This document shows, in pieces, positions 25,906 to 35,144 of a DNA stretch of 62,622 nt. The notes beneath the pieces were generated by a model. It was not told the origin of the DNA. It ran no database searches and worked only from the letters and a program-made list of their open reading frames with translations. The translations under genes and the position numbers were made by a program. Every line of letters starts with the position of its first letter. The first letter of the stretch is position 1. The DNA is from an uncultured Parabacteroides sp. (lineage in GTDB: Bacteria; Bacteroidota; Bacteroidia; Bacteroidales; Tannerellaceae), in assembly GCA_944325335.1 (NCBI GenBank), contig CALUZR010000014.1:1-62622 (forward strand), read 5' to 3'.

Positions 25906-26379
25906 CTATTTCCAGCGGTAGAGTTCCCGGAAATTCTCCGGACGGTGTTTCCGTCGGTACGTTATGGGCGTCGTTTTCAAGTCCCGCCGGAAACGGTTGA
26001 TCAGCGTTTCGCTAAATTGCTGGCCGCATCGCCGGGCGATTTCGAGAAGATCTAAATCCGTACACCTGAGCCACTCTTGCGCCTGGCGCAACCGGTAGGC
26101 GGCCACAAAGTCTTTCGTTTGCGTCCCGGTCAAGATCCGCATCGCACCGCCCAAATCCCGCACATCGACCTCCAACTGCGCGGCTATCTCGGCGGCTTCC
26201 CAATAGCGGGTCTGCATGAGGACTCTCCCCAATGCGTCCATTATCACCGAACCGGTCGGCGGGAATTGTTTCACTACCGGCACCCAATCCCCATTCCCCT
26301 CCGCGTCGAGCTTGCGCCGCGCGCTTAAAATGGAAACATAAATATCGTCTACCGTTATCGTTTTAATCAAAGCTGACAT
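25906..26379 (-). CDS. Small AraC-type helix-turn-helix protein
   Basis: This 157-aa protein carries a C-terminal AraC-like DNA-binding segment (FVAAYRLRQAQEWLRCTDLD, LLEIARRCGQQFSETLINRF, FRRDLKTTPITYRR). The N-terminal 60 residues show no ligand domain. I start it at MSALIK because an AGGAGG lies just upstream, unusually strong for Bacteroidetes; the longer frame to 26511 runs through repeat DNA. Many small AraC-type proteins of this kind exist in Bacteroidales without known targets. It could be a trimmed regulator. Confidence 0.75.
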   Translation of the reverse strand: MSALIKTITVDDIYVSILSARRKLDAEGNGDWVPVVKQFPPTGSVIMDALGRVLMQTRYWEAAEIAAQLEVDVRDLGGAMRILTGTQTKDFVAAYRLRQAQEWLRCTDLDLLEIARRCGQQFSETLINRFRRDLKTTPITYRRKHRPENFRELYRWK

Positions 26380-26473
26380 AAAAAATCCTCCTTTTTGAAG
26401 CCGCAAGTTACGCATTTCGCAGCATGTAGGAAAGAAAAACTTCCTTTTTCTCGTGCAGGAGCCCAGCGGAGCG

Positions 26474-26680
26474 CTACGAACTAACCGCGGGGAACCCGCC
26501 GTTTGAAACAAAGACTACGAACAAACCGCGGGGAACCCGCCGTTTGAAACAGAGGCTGCGAACTAACCACGGGGAACCCGCCGTTTGAAACAGAGGCTGC
26601 GAACTAACCATGCGGAACCCGCCGTTTGAAACAGAGGCTACGCACAAACCACGCGGAACCCGCCGTTTGTGCGTAACGCT
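26474..26680. repeat. Palindrome array, 41-bp period, five units
   Basis: Units begin at 26474, 26515, 26556, 26597 and 26638 with CTACGAAC or CTGCGAAC. Each has a GCGGGGAACCCGC-type dyad followed by CGTTTGAAACAGAGG. The last unit closes with GTTTGTGCGTA, which pairs with its own start (TACGCACAAAC). It lies between two same-strand genes and fills most of the 328-bp gap. Confidence 0.95.
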
Positions 26681-26707
26681 TATCCGCCTTGCCGCAAAGC
26701 TTATCTC

Positions 26708-27700
26708 TTATCTCTTCTCTATTTTTTCCACCAACGGCATGCCGTATTGTTTATCCAGCAAAGGCTTAAAATGCTTGTCTACATATTCCTTGATGCCGGG
26801 GACGTCGAATTGCCTTTTCTTCAGCTGCTCTTCGTCGTATGCCTTGGAGAGGGCTTTGCAAATCTCCCGCGTCGAGTTTTCCAGGTCGTCCCACCGGTCC
26901 ATCGCTTCGCGTATGAATTTCTCGCGCTCTTCGCCCTCCAAGTCGCACACCCGCTTGACGAAACGCTCGTGGATTTCCCGCGCGTTGGGAGCCGTGAACA
27001 TGGGCAACAGGTTCCACGCGCTCTCGATCACGTTCTTCTTGTATTTGCTCGAATTATTTTCGAACATCCTGCGCTGCGCCTCCTCTTCGTAGACAAGCGA
27101 CTTGTAGCGGGTCAAGTTCTGTTGGTCGAGGAAAGTGACGTAGACGCGCAGCCTGCCGTGGTTTACCGTAATAAACAGCCCTTGGTTGCTGATCCACACC
27201 TGCTTGTTCCTCAAGTCTTGCTCAGTCCAATGGTTGGGGATAAAATAGGTACGCCTCAAATCGGTATTCTTGCGTTGGAAGTAGAGAGCCGGATTCATCC
27301 CACGCAAGTCGATATGATTAGGTTCGAGATAGCGCTCTTTGTAACGTTGGACGAAGTGCGTGGAGAGCAACTCAGGAATAAATACGCCATGATTCCAGAT
27401 GAAGAGGTATTCCGTCACATTGCCACTCCGCGGCACACCGACGAACATCACGCTGCCCGCATTCACGTTGTCCTTATGGAAGCTGTTGATGTGCATTTCC
27501 AAAGTCCACGTGTTATGCCGCCGTGTCTTGAAAGTCTTTTTCTCCGAAATCGGGCCAAACAGGTTGTAGTTGTACCCTGGCATAGGACTGTATTTCCGGC
27601 GGAAACGATTGAAAGCGATTTGCGTATGAGGTGCTAATTCGTAGAAATCCTCCTTCGCTTCGTGCAGGATTTCTTCGTATGTCATGGTAGATGTAAACAT
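26708..27700 (-). CDS. Conserved-looking hypothetical protein, 330 aa
   Basis: I do not recognise this protein. It is soluble, rich in Arg, Asn and aromatic residues, with no signal peptide. Noticeable blocks are QIAFNRFRRKYSPMPGYNYN, HNTWTLEMHINSFHKDN, FVGVPRSGNVTEYLFIWNHG and HFVQRYKERY; the C-terminal third is helical and charged. The HFVQRYKERY segment and several conserved-looking His recall phage or plasmid-type hypothetical proteins, but I infer no function. It has its own -7 box at 27735 and ends next to the 26474 array. Confidence 0.7.
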   Translation of the reverse strand: MFTSTMTYEEILHEAKEDFYELAPHTQIAFNRFRRKYSPMPGYNYNLFGPISEKKTFKTRRHNTWTLEMHINSFHKDNVNAGSVMFVGVPRSGNVTEYLFIWNHGVFIPELLSTHFVQRYKERYLEPNHIDLRGMNPALYFQRKNTDLRRTYFIPNHWTEQDLRNKQVWISNQGLFITVNHGRLRVYVTFLDQQNLTRYKSLVYEEEAQRRMFENNSSKYKKNVIESAWNLLPMFTAPNAREIHERFVKRVCDLEGEEREKFIREAMDRWDDLENSTREICKALSKAYDEEQLKKRQFDVPGIKEYVDKHFKPLLDKQYGMPLVEKIEKR

Positions 27701-27734
27701 GCTTTTCTATTTTTTAGAGTATTACTATTGCGCA

Positions 27735-27742
27735 CAAAGATA
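27735..27742 (-). promoter_or_regulatory. Promoter -7 box for the hypothetical gene at 26708
   Basis: The minus strand reads TATCTTTG, 34 bp upstream of the ATG at 27700. Confidence 0.55.
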
Positions 27743-27782
27743 ATAAAAACTGGGATTTTAAGCAACGTTGCCCCTGAAAGAT

Positions 27783-27817
27783 AAAAAACGGGGATGCATC
27801 CCAACGACACATCCCCG
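27783..27817 (-). terminator. Intrinsic terminator after der
   Basis: On the minus strand CGGGGATG pairs with CATCCCCG (arms 27810-27817 and 27789-27796), followed by a T6 run. It ends the era-der transcript. Confidence 0.9.
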
Positions 27818-27839
27818 CCTTCCCGGTTTATTTATTTCC

Positions 27840-29153
27840 TTATTTCTCGCGAATAAAGATATGAATCGGCGTCCCGGAGAAATCCCAGTTCTCGCGTATC
27901 TTGTTTTCAAGGAAACGTTTATACGGTTCTTTCACCCATTGCGGCAAATTACAGAAAAATACAAACGAAGGTATGCTGCCAGCTGGCAACTGCGTGATGT
28001 ATTTGATCTTGATATATTTGCCCTTCCATGCGGGTGGCGGGTAATTCTCGATGATAGGAAGCATCGTCTCGTTGAGCTTCGCCGTCGAGACGCGCCGGTG
28101 GCGGTTGTCGTACACGCGCTTCACCGTTTCGAGCACCTTGAAGATGCGTTGCTTCGTCACCGCGGAAATAAACAAAATGGGGAAATCGGTGAAAGGAGCC
28201 AACCGTTCACGGATTGCATTCGTGTACGAATTGATGACTTTCTGGTCCTTTTCTTCAATTAAATCCCATTTGTTCACGCAGACCACCAAACCCTTGCGGT
28301 TCTTCTGGATGAGCGAGAAGATGTTCAAGTCCTGGCTCTCGATACCTCGTTCCGCATCCAACATGAGGACGCAGACGTCGGAATTCTCGATCGCGCGGAT
28401 GGAACGGATGACGGAATAATATTCCAAATCCTCGTTCACCTTGCCCTTCTTGCGGATCCCGGCCGTGTCCACGAGGTAGAAGTTCAGGCCAAACTTGTTG
28501 TATTTCGTATAGATAGAGTCGCGCGTCGTACCAGCGATATCCGTCACGATATTACGTTCCTCACCAATAAAGGCATTCACCAACGAAGATTTGCCCGCGT
28601 TCGGACGCCCTACGATGGCAATACGCGGTAGTTCCTCGTCCACCTCCATCGGCTTCTCTTCAGGCATGACTTCCAAAATCTTATCCAACAAATCGCCCGT
28701 ACATGAGCCATTGATGGCCGAGATGCAGATCGGATCGCCCAAGCCCAACGCATAGAACTCGGCCGAACCCAGATGCGACTCGAAATTATCCGCCTTGTTG
28801 GCCACCAGCAGCACCGGCTTCTTCGTACGGCGCAGGATATTCGCCACGTCGACATCCAAATCCGTAAGGCCGTTCTGCACGTCCACGACGAACAGTACCA
28901 CATCGGCCTCTTCGAGCGCGATTTTGACCTGTTTATTGATTTCTTCTTCGAAAATATCTTCCGAATTAACTACCCATCCACCGGTATCGACCAGTGAAAA
29001 CTCTTTCGTCAGCCACTCTACCTTGCCGTACTGGCGGTCGCGAGTGGTCCCCGCTTCCTCATTGACAATCGCCTGGCGCGTTTGCGTCAAACGGTTAAAA
29101 AGCGTGGACTTACCTACGTTGGGCCTACCAACTATTGCAACAAGATTTCCCAT
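27840..29153 (-). CDS. der: Ribosome-assembly GTPase Der (EngA)
   Basis: This 437-aa protein has two tandem GTPase domains: GRPNVGKS (8-15) with DTGGW and NKAD, then GRPNAGKS (near 181) with DTAGIRKK and NKWD. A C-terminal KH-like domain follows, the standard Der architecture and length. Der is needed for 50S subunit maturation. It lies 23 bp downstream of era on the same strand. Confidence 0.97.
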   Translation of the reverse strand: MGNLVAIVGRPNVGKSTLFNRLTQTRQAIVNEEAGTTRDRQYGKVEWLTKEFSLVDTGGWVVNSEDIFEEEINKQVKIALEEADVVLFVVDVQNGLTDLDVDVANILRRTKKPVLLVANKADNFESHLGSAEFYALGLGDPICISAINGSCTGDLLDKILEVMPEEKPMEVDEELPRIAIVGRPNAGKSSLVNAFIGEERNIVTDIAGTTRDSIYTKYNKFGLNFYLVDTAGIRKKGKVNEDLEYYSVIRSIRAIENSDVCVLMLDAERGIESQDLNIFSLIQKNRKGLVVCVNKWDLIEEKDQKVINSYTNAIRERLAPFTDFPILFISAVTKQRIFKVLETVKRVYDNRHRRVSTAKLNETMLPIIENYPPPAWKGKYIKIKYITQLPAGSIPSFVFFCNLPQWVKEPYKRFLENKIRENWDFSGTPIHIFIREK

Positions 29154-29176
29154 ATATACTTCAAAACTTACGAAAC

Positions 29177-30070
29177 TTACTCCAAACGGTAGCCGAACTT
29201 ACGCAACATGTTGTCCCGGTTGCGCCAATCCTTTTCTACCTTTACAAACATCTCGAGAAAGACTTTCTTCTCGAAAAAGCGCTCAATATCTTTGCGGGCC
29301 ATAGCACCGACCTTTTTCAATGCCTGCCCGCGGTGACCAATCAGAATGCCTTTCTGCGATTCGCGCTCACAGATAATGACCGATTTAATATGAATCATCT
29401 CGGCATCCTCCTTAAAAAGTTCCACCACAACTTCGACCGCGTATGGAATTTCCTTCTGATAATAAAGGAGAATCTTCTCGCGGATAATCTCCGTGACGAA
29501 GAAACGGGCCGGCTTGTCGGTAAGCGCATCCTTCTCAAAGTAAGGAGGCGATTCGGGCATTAACTCTTCCACCCGGTGCTTCACGTAATCGATATTGAAA
29601 TTCGTGAGCGCCGAGACCGGAATAATCTCTGCCGACGGGAGAATCTCTTTCCATTCTCCCACAAGCCCTTCCAATTTAGTCTGATCGGTGAGGTCAATCT
29701 TATTAATCAACAACAAGACCGGACATTTCTCCTTCTTAACTTCTTGCAGAAATGATTCGTTTTTGTCGATCGTTTCTACTACATCGGTCACATACAAAAG
29801 TACATCGGCATCATCCAACGCCGATTCCGAAAAATTAAGCATAGACTCCTGCAACTTATAATTCGGTTGCAAGACTCCGGGCGTATCCGAATACACGATT
29901 TGCATATCTTCGGTATTGACAATGCCCATGATGCGATGACGCGTAGTTTGCGCTTTCGACGTAATAATCGAAATGCGTTCGCCCACGAGCCGGTTCATCA
30001 ACGTAGACTTGCCGACATTCGGATTACCGACGATATTTACGAACCCGGATTTATGCTTTTTTTCCATCAT
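29177..30070 (-). CDS. era: GTPase Era
   Basis: This 297-aa protein has the G1 motif [16 protein letters not shown] and a C-terminal KH domain ([15 protein letters not shown]). Era binds the 3' end of 16S rRNA and helps 30S assembly. The first two codons are both ATG; either could start. The start lies inside the 3' end of fabH, with 17-20 bp of overlap in another frame, across a run of seven A, so the genes are translationally linked. Confidence 0.96.
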   Translation of the reverse strand: MMEKKHKSGFVNIVGNPNVGKSTLMNRLVGERISIITSKAQTTRHRIMGIVNTEDMQIVYSDTPGVLQPNYKLQESMLNFSESALDDADVLLYVTDVVETIDKNESFLQEVKKEKCPVLLLINKIDLTDQTKLEGLVGEWKEILPSAEIIPVSALTNFNIDYVKHRVEELMPESPPYFEKDALTDKPARFFVTEIIREKILLYYQKEIPYAVEVVVELFKEDAEMIHIKSVIICERESQKGILIGHRGQALKKVGAMARKDIERFFEKKVFLEMFVKVEKDWRNRDNMLRKFGYRLE

Positions 30071-31055
30071 ATCCCCATTTCAGGTAAACCGAACCCCACG
30101 TAAAACCGGCTCCGAAAGCAGCCAAGATGAGGTTGTCCCCCTTCTTCAATTGATCTTCCCATTCCCAGAGGCAGAGCGGAATCGTACCCGCGCTGGTGTT
30201 GCCATATTTCTGGATATTGACCATCACCTTCTCCATTGGCACGCCGAGGCGTTTGGCCGTCGCGTCGATAATGCGGAGGTTCGCTTGGTGAGGAACGATC
30301 CACGAAATATCATCCTTCGTGAGGTGGTTCCGTTCGGCAATCTCAGCCGCAGCATCCGCCATGTAGGTAACGGCATACTTGAACACCGTACGTCCATCCT
30401 GGTAAACAAAATGTTCGCGACGGTCTACCGTCTCGTGCGAAGAAGGATAAGCCGAACCGCCCGCCTTCATAATCAAGTGCGAGAAGCCCGTACCGTCGAC
30501 ACGTAAGATCGCATCCATTATGCCGACCTCTTCCGTAGTCGGTTCCAACAGCACGGCACCGCAACCATCTCCGAAGAGCGGGCACGTCGTGCGATCTTCA
30601 TAATTCGTAATGGAAGTCATCTTATCGCCAGCCACGACGATTACCTTCTTATACCGCCCGGTGCGGATATAATTGGCTCCCGTTTCCAATGCATACAAAA
30701 AACCTGCGCAGGCTCCCTGCATGTCAAAGGTAAACGCATTCTTGCAACCTGTCTGGTAAGCTATGATAGAAGCAGTCATCGGGAAGCGATAGTCTGCCGT
30801 TGTGGAAGCCACAATGACTACTTCAATCTCTTCCGGATTGACCTTCGTCTTTTCCAACAACTGATTCACGGCCCGGATACCCATATACGAAGTACCACGA
30901 CCTTCTCCTTTTAAGATTCGGCGTTCTTTAATGCCTACGCGCGTCATAATCCATTCATCGGTAGTATCCACCATCTTGCAGATGTCCTCATTGGTCAAGA
31001 CATCTTCCGGGACATATCCGCCAATACCCGTGATTACTGCATTAATCTTTTCCAT
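30051..31055 (-). CDS. fabH: Beta-ketoacyl-ACP synthase III (FabH)
   Basis: This 334-aa thiolase-fold enzyme has catalytic Cys116 (DMQGACAGF), His256 ([10 protein letters not shown]) and Asn286 (YGNTSAG). It condenses acetyl-CoA (or another short acyl-CoA) with malonyl-ACP to start fatty acid synthesis. The start at [10 protein letters not shown] is preferred over a Met six codons upstream because FabH proteins begin near this motif. It follows rpmF and yceD, the usual order, but a terminator-like hairpin lies just before it. Confidence 0.96.
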   Translation of the reverse strand: MEKINAVITGIGGYVPEDVLTNEDICKMVDTTDEWIMTRVGIKERRILKGEGRGTSYMGIRAVNQLLEKTKVNPEEIEVVIVASTTADYRFPMTASIIAYQTGCKNAFTFDMQGACAGFLYALETGANYIRTGRYKKVIVVAGDKMTSITNYEDRTTCPLFGDGCGAVLLEPTTEEVGIMDAILRVDGTGFSHLIMKAGGSAYPSSHETVDRREHFVYQDGRTVFKYAVTYMADAAAEIAERNHLTKDDISWIVPHQANLRIIDATAKRLGVPMEKVMVNIQKYGNTSAGTIPLCLWEWEDQLKKGDNLILAAFGAGFTWGSVYLKWGYDGKKA

Positions 31056-31075
31056 CGTTTCTAAAACTATCAAGT

Positions 31076-31108
31076 AAAAAAGCCCTAAAAAATTGGATTT
31101 TTAGGGCT
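31076..31108 (-). terminator. Terminator-like hairpin between rpmF and fabH
   Basis: On the minus strand AGCCCTAAAAA and TTTTTAGGGCT form a stem followed by T6, ending about 20 nt before the fabH ATG. No separate -7 box for fabH is visible after it, so it may act as an attenuator or partial terminator within the operon. Confidence 0.8.
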
Positions 31109-31145
31109 ATTTCTTACGTCTGTCAAATTAATCAGTTTGAAAAAC

Positions 31146-31331
31146 TTACACAGCAGCTTCTTTTACAATTGCTAACTTTCCTCTGTAATAGCCACATTCG
31201 CCACACACAGTGTGATAAATATGCCATGCACCACAGTTCGGGCAGATAGCCATCGTGGGAGCTACAGCCTTGTCATGAGTTCTTCTCTTGGCTGTTCTTG
31301 TCTTACCTTGTCTTCTTTTAGGATGTGCCAT
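31146..31331 (-). CDS. rpmF: 50S ribosomal protein L32
   Basis: This 61-aa protein begins MAHPKRRQGKTRTAKRRTHD and has zinc ligands CPNC and CGEC, the L32 signature with a full zinc knuckle. It sits between yceD and fabH, as in most Bacteroidetes. Confidence 0.97.
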   Translation of the reverse strand: MAHPKRRQGKTRTAKRRTHDKAVAPTMAICPNCGAWHIYHTVCGECGYYRGKLAIVKEAAV

Positions 31332-31345
31332 TTTAATTTATTATT

Positions 31346-31918
31346 TTAATTGTTATCATTCTCTATTAAGCCTTTCAAAGCATCCCATCGCGGGTCTGTC
31401 GGTCGTTCTTCTTGCGCGTCCTCGTCCAAGCCGTCGATGAAGTCATCCTCTTCTTCATCCGTGCTTCTGGCCCGATGCTTCCGCAATTTGGCCGACATCG
31501 CTTTGTTGCATTTTCCCGGTGCATGCACATGCTTCATCGGGATCGCCAATACAATAAATTCGTATAAGAACCACGCCAAGTTCAACTTGCCTTCCTCTTC
31601 CGGAATGATTAGCACTTCGTCGCTTTCCTCAGCATACTCTTTTCCGAATTTCACAACCAACCGGTTGTCCGTTTCTATAGGCTGCTCCATATCGTCCAAG
31701 CAACGATCGCATGGGACGATTACCACACCTTCCGTATGGAAATTCAACTCGAACATCATCGAGGTGCGTTTCAGCGTCAGATGCACCTGCACCTTCCCTT
31801 TTTGCACTTGATCTCCATCGATGTCTGCAAAGAACTTATTCCCTAATGTATAATCGTACGCATACACGCCAGGAGCCAGGTTCTTCAAATCAATACTATA
31901 TAATTCAAATTTTCCCAA
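31346..31918 (-). CDS. yceD: YceD/DUF177 family protein
   Basis: This 190-aa protein matches DUF177: a beta-rich middle with CDRCLDDMEQPIE, then an acidic tail (STDEEEDDFIDGLDEDAQEE). YceD proteins are linked to 23S rRNA accumulation and are nearly always next to rpmF, here 14 bp upstream of it. A -7 box lies at 31942-31949. Confidence 0.9.
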   Translation of the reverse strand: MGKFELYSIDLKNLAPGVYAYDYTLGNKFFADIDGDQVQKGKVQVHLTLKRTSMMFELNFHTEGVVIVPCDRCLDDMEQPIETDNRLVVKFGKEYAEESDEVLIIPEEEGKLNLAWFLYEFIVLAIPMKHVHAPGKCNKAMSAKLRKHRARSTDEEEDDFIDGLDEDAQEERPTDPRWDALKGLIENDNN

Positions 31919-31941
31919 AGCCTATTTGTGTAAAAACTGCG

Positions 31942-31949
31942 CAAAGGTA
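31942..31949 (-). promoter_or_regulatory. Promoter -7 box of yceD-rpmF
   Basis: The minus strand reads TACCTTTG, 24 bp upstream of the yceD ATG. Confidence 0.6.
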
Positions 31950-32029
31950 CGAAAAATCTTAACAGAAAAGCAACATGTACATAGTTATTTTTCCTTATAA
32001 AGTGCTATTTGCGCCTTTTTTGCCCTAAA

Positions 32030-33187
32030 TCAGGCTTCTACACAAGTCAATTCAATGCGGAAAGTAGTCCCTTTCCCGATTTCCGAGCTCTTGACGAAGA
32101 TTTTTCCGCCATGATAGGACTCGACGATGCGCTTCACGAGCGAAAGTCCCAACCCCCAGCCGCGCTTCTTTGTCGTATAACCGGGATTGAAAACGGTCTT
32201 GAATTTCGACTTCAAGATGCCTTTGCCCGTATCCGAGACGTCGATGCGCACCTTCTTTCCCCGCTTTTCGATTTTAAAGGAGATAAGCCCCTGCCCTTCC
32301 ATCGCGTCTACGGCATTCTTGCACAGGTTTTCGACCACCCAGGCGAAGAGGGCATTGTTCATCAGGACGAGGATCGGCTCGTCGGGCATCTCGACCGTAA
32401 TCTTCACCTTCGACGAGATACGCGTCTCCATATAATCCAATGCTTGGCGGATGGATTCGCGGATATCGAGCGGCACGGGTTCGGGCGTCGAACCTATCTT
32501 CGAGAACCGGTCGGCTATCGTTTCCAACCGCTTCACGTCTTTTTCCATCTCGGCCAGGATGGAGGCGTCGATATCCTTCAGTTTCAAATATTCCAACCAG
32601 GCGATGAGCGAGGAAATAGGCGTACCAAGCTGATGGGCCGTCTCCTTCGAAAGCCCCACCCATACCTTATTCTGCTCCGCCTTCTTCGTACTGGCCAATG
32701 CCAAGAAGGCCAATGAAATGAAAACCGCCATGACCGAAAGCTGGGCGTAAGGATAGACCAATAGCCGCTTCAGGTTGATCGAATCGTCGTAGTAGAGGTA
32801 TTGATACGTACCATCCTCTATATCAATTACGATAGGCTGGTTCTTGTGCTTCAGCTCCTGCACCTTTTGCCGCAAGAACTCGTCGGGATTCTTCTCGGGC
32901 AATTCGATGTTCTTGTAATTCATCACGCTATCCCGGTCGTTGCATAGCAGAACCGGAATAGAAGTATTACCTTGAATGACCTGAAGAATCAGGTTCATGT
33001 TCAAGCTGGGGTCTTCGCTCGTAAGGACGCGCGTCGCCTCCGCCCAGACTTCAATCTTCTGTCTTTCTTCGCGGGCCAAATCTTTAATCAACAAATCGGA
33101 CACGAAAACCGAGGCGATGGCTATCAGCACCGCCACGATGATAAAAAGGTATTTCAAGCGCTCGCGCGCATCGTAAATGCTATTCAT
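32030..33187 (-). CDS. Membrane sensor histidine kinase
   Basis: This 385-aa protein has two membrane segments (about 13-31 and 147-165) flanking a periplasmic sensor domain of roughly 115 residues. HisKA-like helices follow with phospho-acceptor His185 (KETAHQLGTPIS), then an ATPase domain with N-box NLCKNAVDA, DTGKGI and GWGLGLSLV. It is complete, but no response regulator gene adjoins it, so it is an orphan kinase in this window. Its promoter side faces the 33272 repeat array. Confidence 0.9.
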   Translation of the reverse strand: MNSIYDARERLKYLFIIVAVLIAIASVFVSDLLIKDLAREERQKIEVWAEATRVLTSEDPSLNMNLILQVIQGNTSIPVLLCNDRDSVMNYKNIELPEKNPDEFLRQKVQELKHKNQPIVIDIEDGTYQYLYYDDSINLKRLLVYPYAQLSVMAVFISLAFLALASTKKAEQNKVWVGLSKETAHQLGTPISSLIAWLEYLKLKDIDASILAEMEKDVKRLETIADRFSKIGSTPEPVPLDIRESIRQALDYMETRISSKVKITVEMPDEPILVLMNNALFAWVVENLCKNAVDAMEGQGLISFKIEKRGKKVRIDVSDTGKGILKSKFKTVFNPGYTTKKRGWGLGLSLVKRIVESYHGGKIFVKSSEIGKGTTFRIELTCVEA

Positions 33188-33271
33188 CCCTATACATTAT
33201 TATATATAGCCGGAGAAAAGTCCCTTTCTTGCCGAAGGGAAATCCCCTTGCCTATTATATTTTCTCTAAAT

Positions 33272-33343
33272 ATCGACGATGTTTGTACAAATATCGACGA
33301 TATTCGTGTATCTTTAACCTAAAGATATAGAAACATCGACGAT
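33272..33343. repeat. Palindrome array, 21-bp period (ATCGACGAT core)
   Basis: Dyad centres lie at about 33276, 33297, 33318 and 33339: three ATCGACGAT units and one different dyad, TATCTTTAacctAAAGATA. The array lies between divergent genes; the rest of 33188-33559 holds the promoter below and no gene. Confidence 0.8.
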
Positions 33344-33510
33344 GTTTGGAGAAAACATAACGAGCAAAGGAAGTTTTCTTGCCTATGAACGGAAGTTTTC
33401 TCCCCTGCCATTACCTTTTTACATAAACGCATCGCACCCCGTTTTTAGTATGCTTGAAAATTTTTTCAACGATTTTTCCGCTTTTCGCTTGCCATGTCCG
33501 ATTTTATGCC

Positions 33511-33518
33511 TACCTTTA
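33511..33518 (+). promoter_or_regulatory. Promoter -7 box for the FimB/Mfa2-like gene
   Basis: TACCTTTA, one mismatch from consensus, with TTGC 18 bp upstream (33489-33492) as -33 element. The ATG follows 41 bp later. Confidence 0.5.
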
Positions 33519-33559
33519 CGACCGTTAAACGAATTATTCATTTTTAAAACTGACTTGCT

Positions 33560-34567
33560 ATGAAAAAGTATGCAGCCCTTTTGATTTGTAGTCTCTTCGC
33601 AGGGACAAGTTGTCAACCCGAATCCATTTCCGACGAAGTGGAACCTATCGGACAAACCGTTCAAGTATCTTTTCAAGTCGCATTAAGGGGAGAAGTAACG
33701 CCTTTCCGCCAGACGCGCAACATGCCTGAAGGCTTGCCTTCCGACCCCGTCGCCTCGCAAGCAGAAGAAGACGAGGGGAATACGGGTGAAACCGCCCAAC
33801 CCACCACGACGCTCTCGTGGGTTGAATATGCTTTGTATAGCACCGACGGGGAGCTTATCCACCATATCCGCGAGGAAATTACCCTGACGCCCGACGGCAC
33901 CGCCTCTTTCTCGCTCGAAGATAAGCTGACGCCCGGCACCTACAAAGCTTGCTTCCTGGCGCATTCCGTCGAAGATGCCACCTTTTCGGAGGAGGATAAC
34001 CTCATGACTTTCCCTGAAATCCAAGATACATTCTGGGGAGCCGATGAATTTGAAATCAATGCAGGCGAAGCGGATGCTTCCGTTCCGGTCACGCTTACCC
34101 GTGCCATTGCCGGCATCGAGTTCTCGCCTACCGACGATGTACCCGCCGAAGTGCACCATTTCCATATCGAAACCTCCGGATTATACAATACCATCAACTT
34201 GCTGGATGGGACATCCTCTTCGGCCAGTATCGAAATCCCTTACACTTATACCTTTACGCCCGAAGACAAAGAAGAAGGGAAGCGCGTCCGGCAAATGATT
34301 TACTCCTTCGTGCCCGCACCGGAAGAGGAAGCGGAATCCGCCCTTATCCGCACCATCACCCTCAAGGCAATGCAAGAAGACGAAGAGCTGACGCCCGACC
34401 CCGTGCGCGAACGGACGATCACCAATGCGCCTATCTATCGAAACAAGATAACCCGCTATACCGGAACGCTCTATACCGGGGGCGAAACCCTCACCGACTT
34501 CATCTTGGATTTAGATACCGAATGGGGAGAAACGATTGAACATCCATTAGACGAAATAGGGGAATGA
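33560..34567 (+). CDS. FimB/Mfa2-like fimbrial anchor lipoprotein
   Basis: This 335-aa protein has a lipobox (FAGTSC, Cys18), an acidic spacer (VASQAEEDEGNTGETAQ) and two beta-sandwich regions. Features such as YALYSTDGELIHHI, VPVTLTRAIAGIEF and HHFHIETSGLYNTINL fit FimB/Mfa2-type fimbrillin-associated proteins of Bacteroidales. These anchor or start type V pili. No fimbrillin (FimA-like) gene is adjacent, so it may act as a minor tip or adhesin subunit. A hairpin at 34577 follows. Confidence 0.65.
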   Translation: MKKYAALLICSLFAGTSCQPESISDEVEPIGQTVQVSFQVALRGEVTPFRQTRNMPEGLPSDPVASQAEEDEGNTGETAQPTTTLSWVEYALYSTDGELIHHIREEITLTPDGTASFSLEDKLTPGTYKACFLAHSVEDATFSEEDNLMTFPEIQDTFWGADEFEINAGEADASVPVTLTRAIAGIEFSPTDDVPAEVHHFHIETSGLYNTINLLDGTSSSASIEIPYTYTFTPEDKEEGKRVRQMIYSFVPAPEEEAESALIRTITLKAMQEDEELTPDPVRERTITNAPIYRNKITRYTGTLYTGGETLTDFILDLDTEWGETIEHPLDEIGE

Positions 34568-34576
34568 GATAAATGC

Positions 34577-34610
34577 CCGAGGCACGGAATGTGTAAACTC
34601 CGTGTCTCGG
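34577..34610 (+). terminator. Hairpin after the FimB/Mfa2-like gene
   Basis: CCGAGGCACGGA (34577-34588) pairs with TCCGTGTCTCGG (34599-34610). No T run follows, so termination is uncertain. The sequence type (GGCACGGA) recurs at 24192 and 53958. Confidence 0.6.
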
Positions 34611-34731
34611 TGCGGTGTTCTAATAACTGTTTCATCCTCCAAACCCCGGGATTTCGTCCATAAATCCCCTACTTTCGGATAAGAGTTCAAAAAAAGTTGG
34701 TCAAAACTCTTGCTATTTCATTTTTACTCCT

Positions 34732-34739
34732 TACCTTTG
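34732..34739 (+). promoter_or_regulatory. Promoter -7 box of structured RNA copy A
   Basis: TACCTTTG, with TTGC 18 bp upstream (34710-34713). It is the only good promoter seen before the DUF6383 gene at 35145. Confidence 0.65.
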
Positions 34740-34745
34740 CATCGA

Positions 34746-35046
34746 TTCCGCATCGGAGAGCGTTCCGACAAGGGAATCGGATGAAAATATTGTAAGCATT
34801 TTACGAAGATTATTCCTATTCGAAAATCTGGTAAATTTTTAGTATTGTGGAATAATGGACAGTAAATGCTTGCGCTAAATACAGATTATTTCTAAGAATT
34901 TCCTTTCGAGTGCATATAAAATATGTACGCAGGTCAGGGAAATGGAAAATATAATCGTATAGGCGCGGGCTGTTGTTCTATTATTACAATACGGGCTTAC
35001 CAGAGCCTTCGAATAAATAATAAACAACACAAGCCCGCGCTTTTTT
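34746..35046 (+). ncRNA. Structured RNA copy A, upstream of DUF6383 gene
   Basis: No ORF fits this segment. It shows a 5' hairpin (CGATTCC 34743-34749 with GGAATCG 34773-34779), a long bipartite hairpin (GTAAGCATTTTAC 34792-34804 with GTAAATGCTTGC 34862-34873; inner ATTATTCC 34809-34816 with GGAATAAT 34849-34856), and a 3' hairpin (GCGCGGGCT 34963-34971 with AGCCCGCGC 35032-35040) followed by T6. An inner GGCT/AGCC stem sits in the last loop. Copy B at 56473-56734 keeps the same order of helices with changed base pairs. It may be a leader (attenuator) of the gene 98 nt downstream or a separate small RNA. I do not recognise the family. Confidence 0.75.
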
Positions 35047-35144
35047 ATGCTTGTTCATAACTTACCGAGTTTGTTGTTATCCTTCGTAAAATCCAGGAAT
35101 AGAGATTTTATTAACTAATTTATTTACAAACTAATTTTATTGTT

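Noticed and set aside
26474..26680. CRISPR-like array of five 41-bp units
   Set aside because: Whole units are repeated with no unique spacers, no cas genes are present, and the same style recurs with other sequences in many gaps.
34746..35046. 6S RNA or tmRNA identity for the structured RNA
   Set aside because: No tRNA-like ends or tag frame, the 5' and 3' ends do not pair with each other, and there are two copies beside surface genes.
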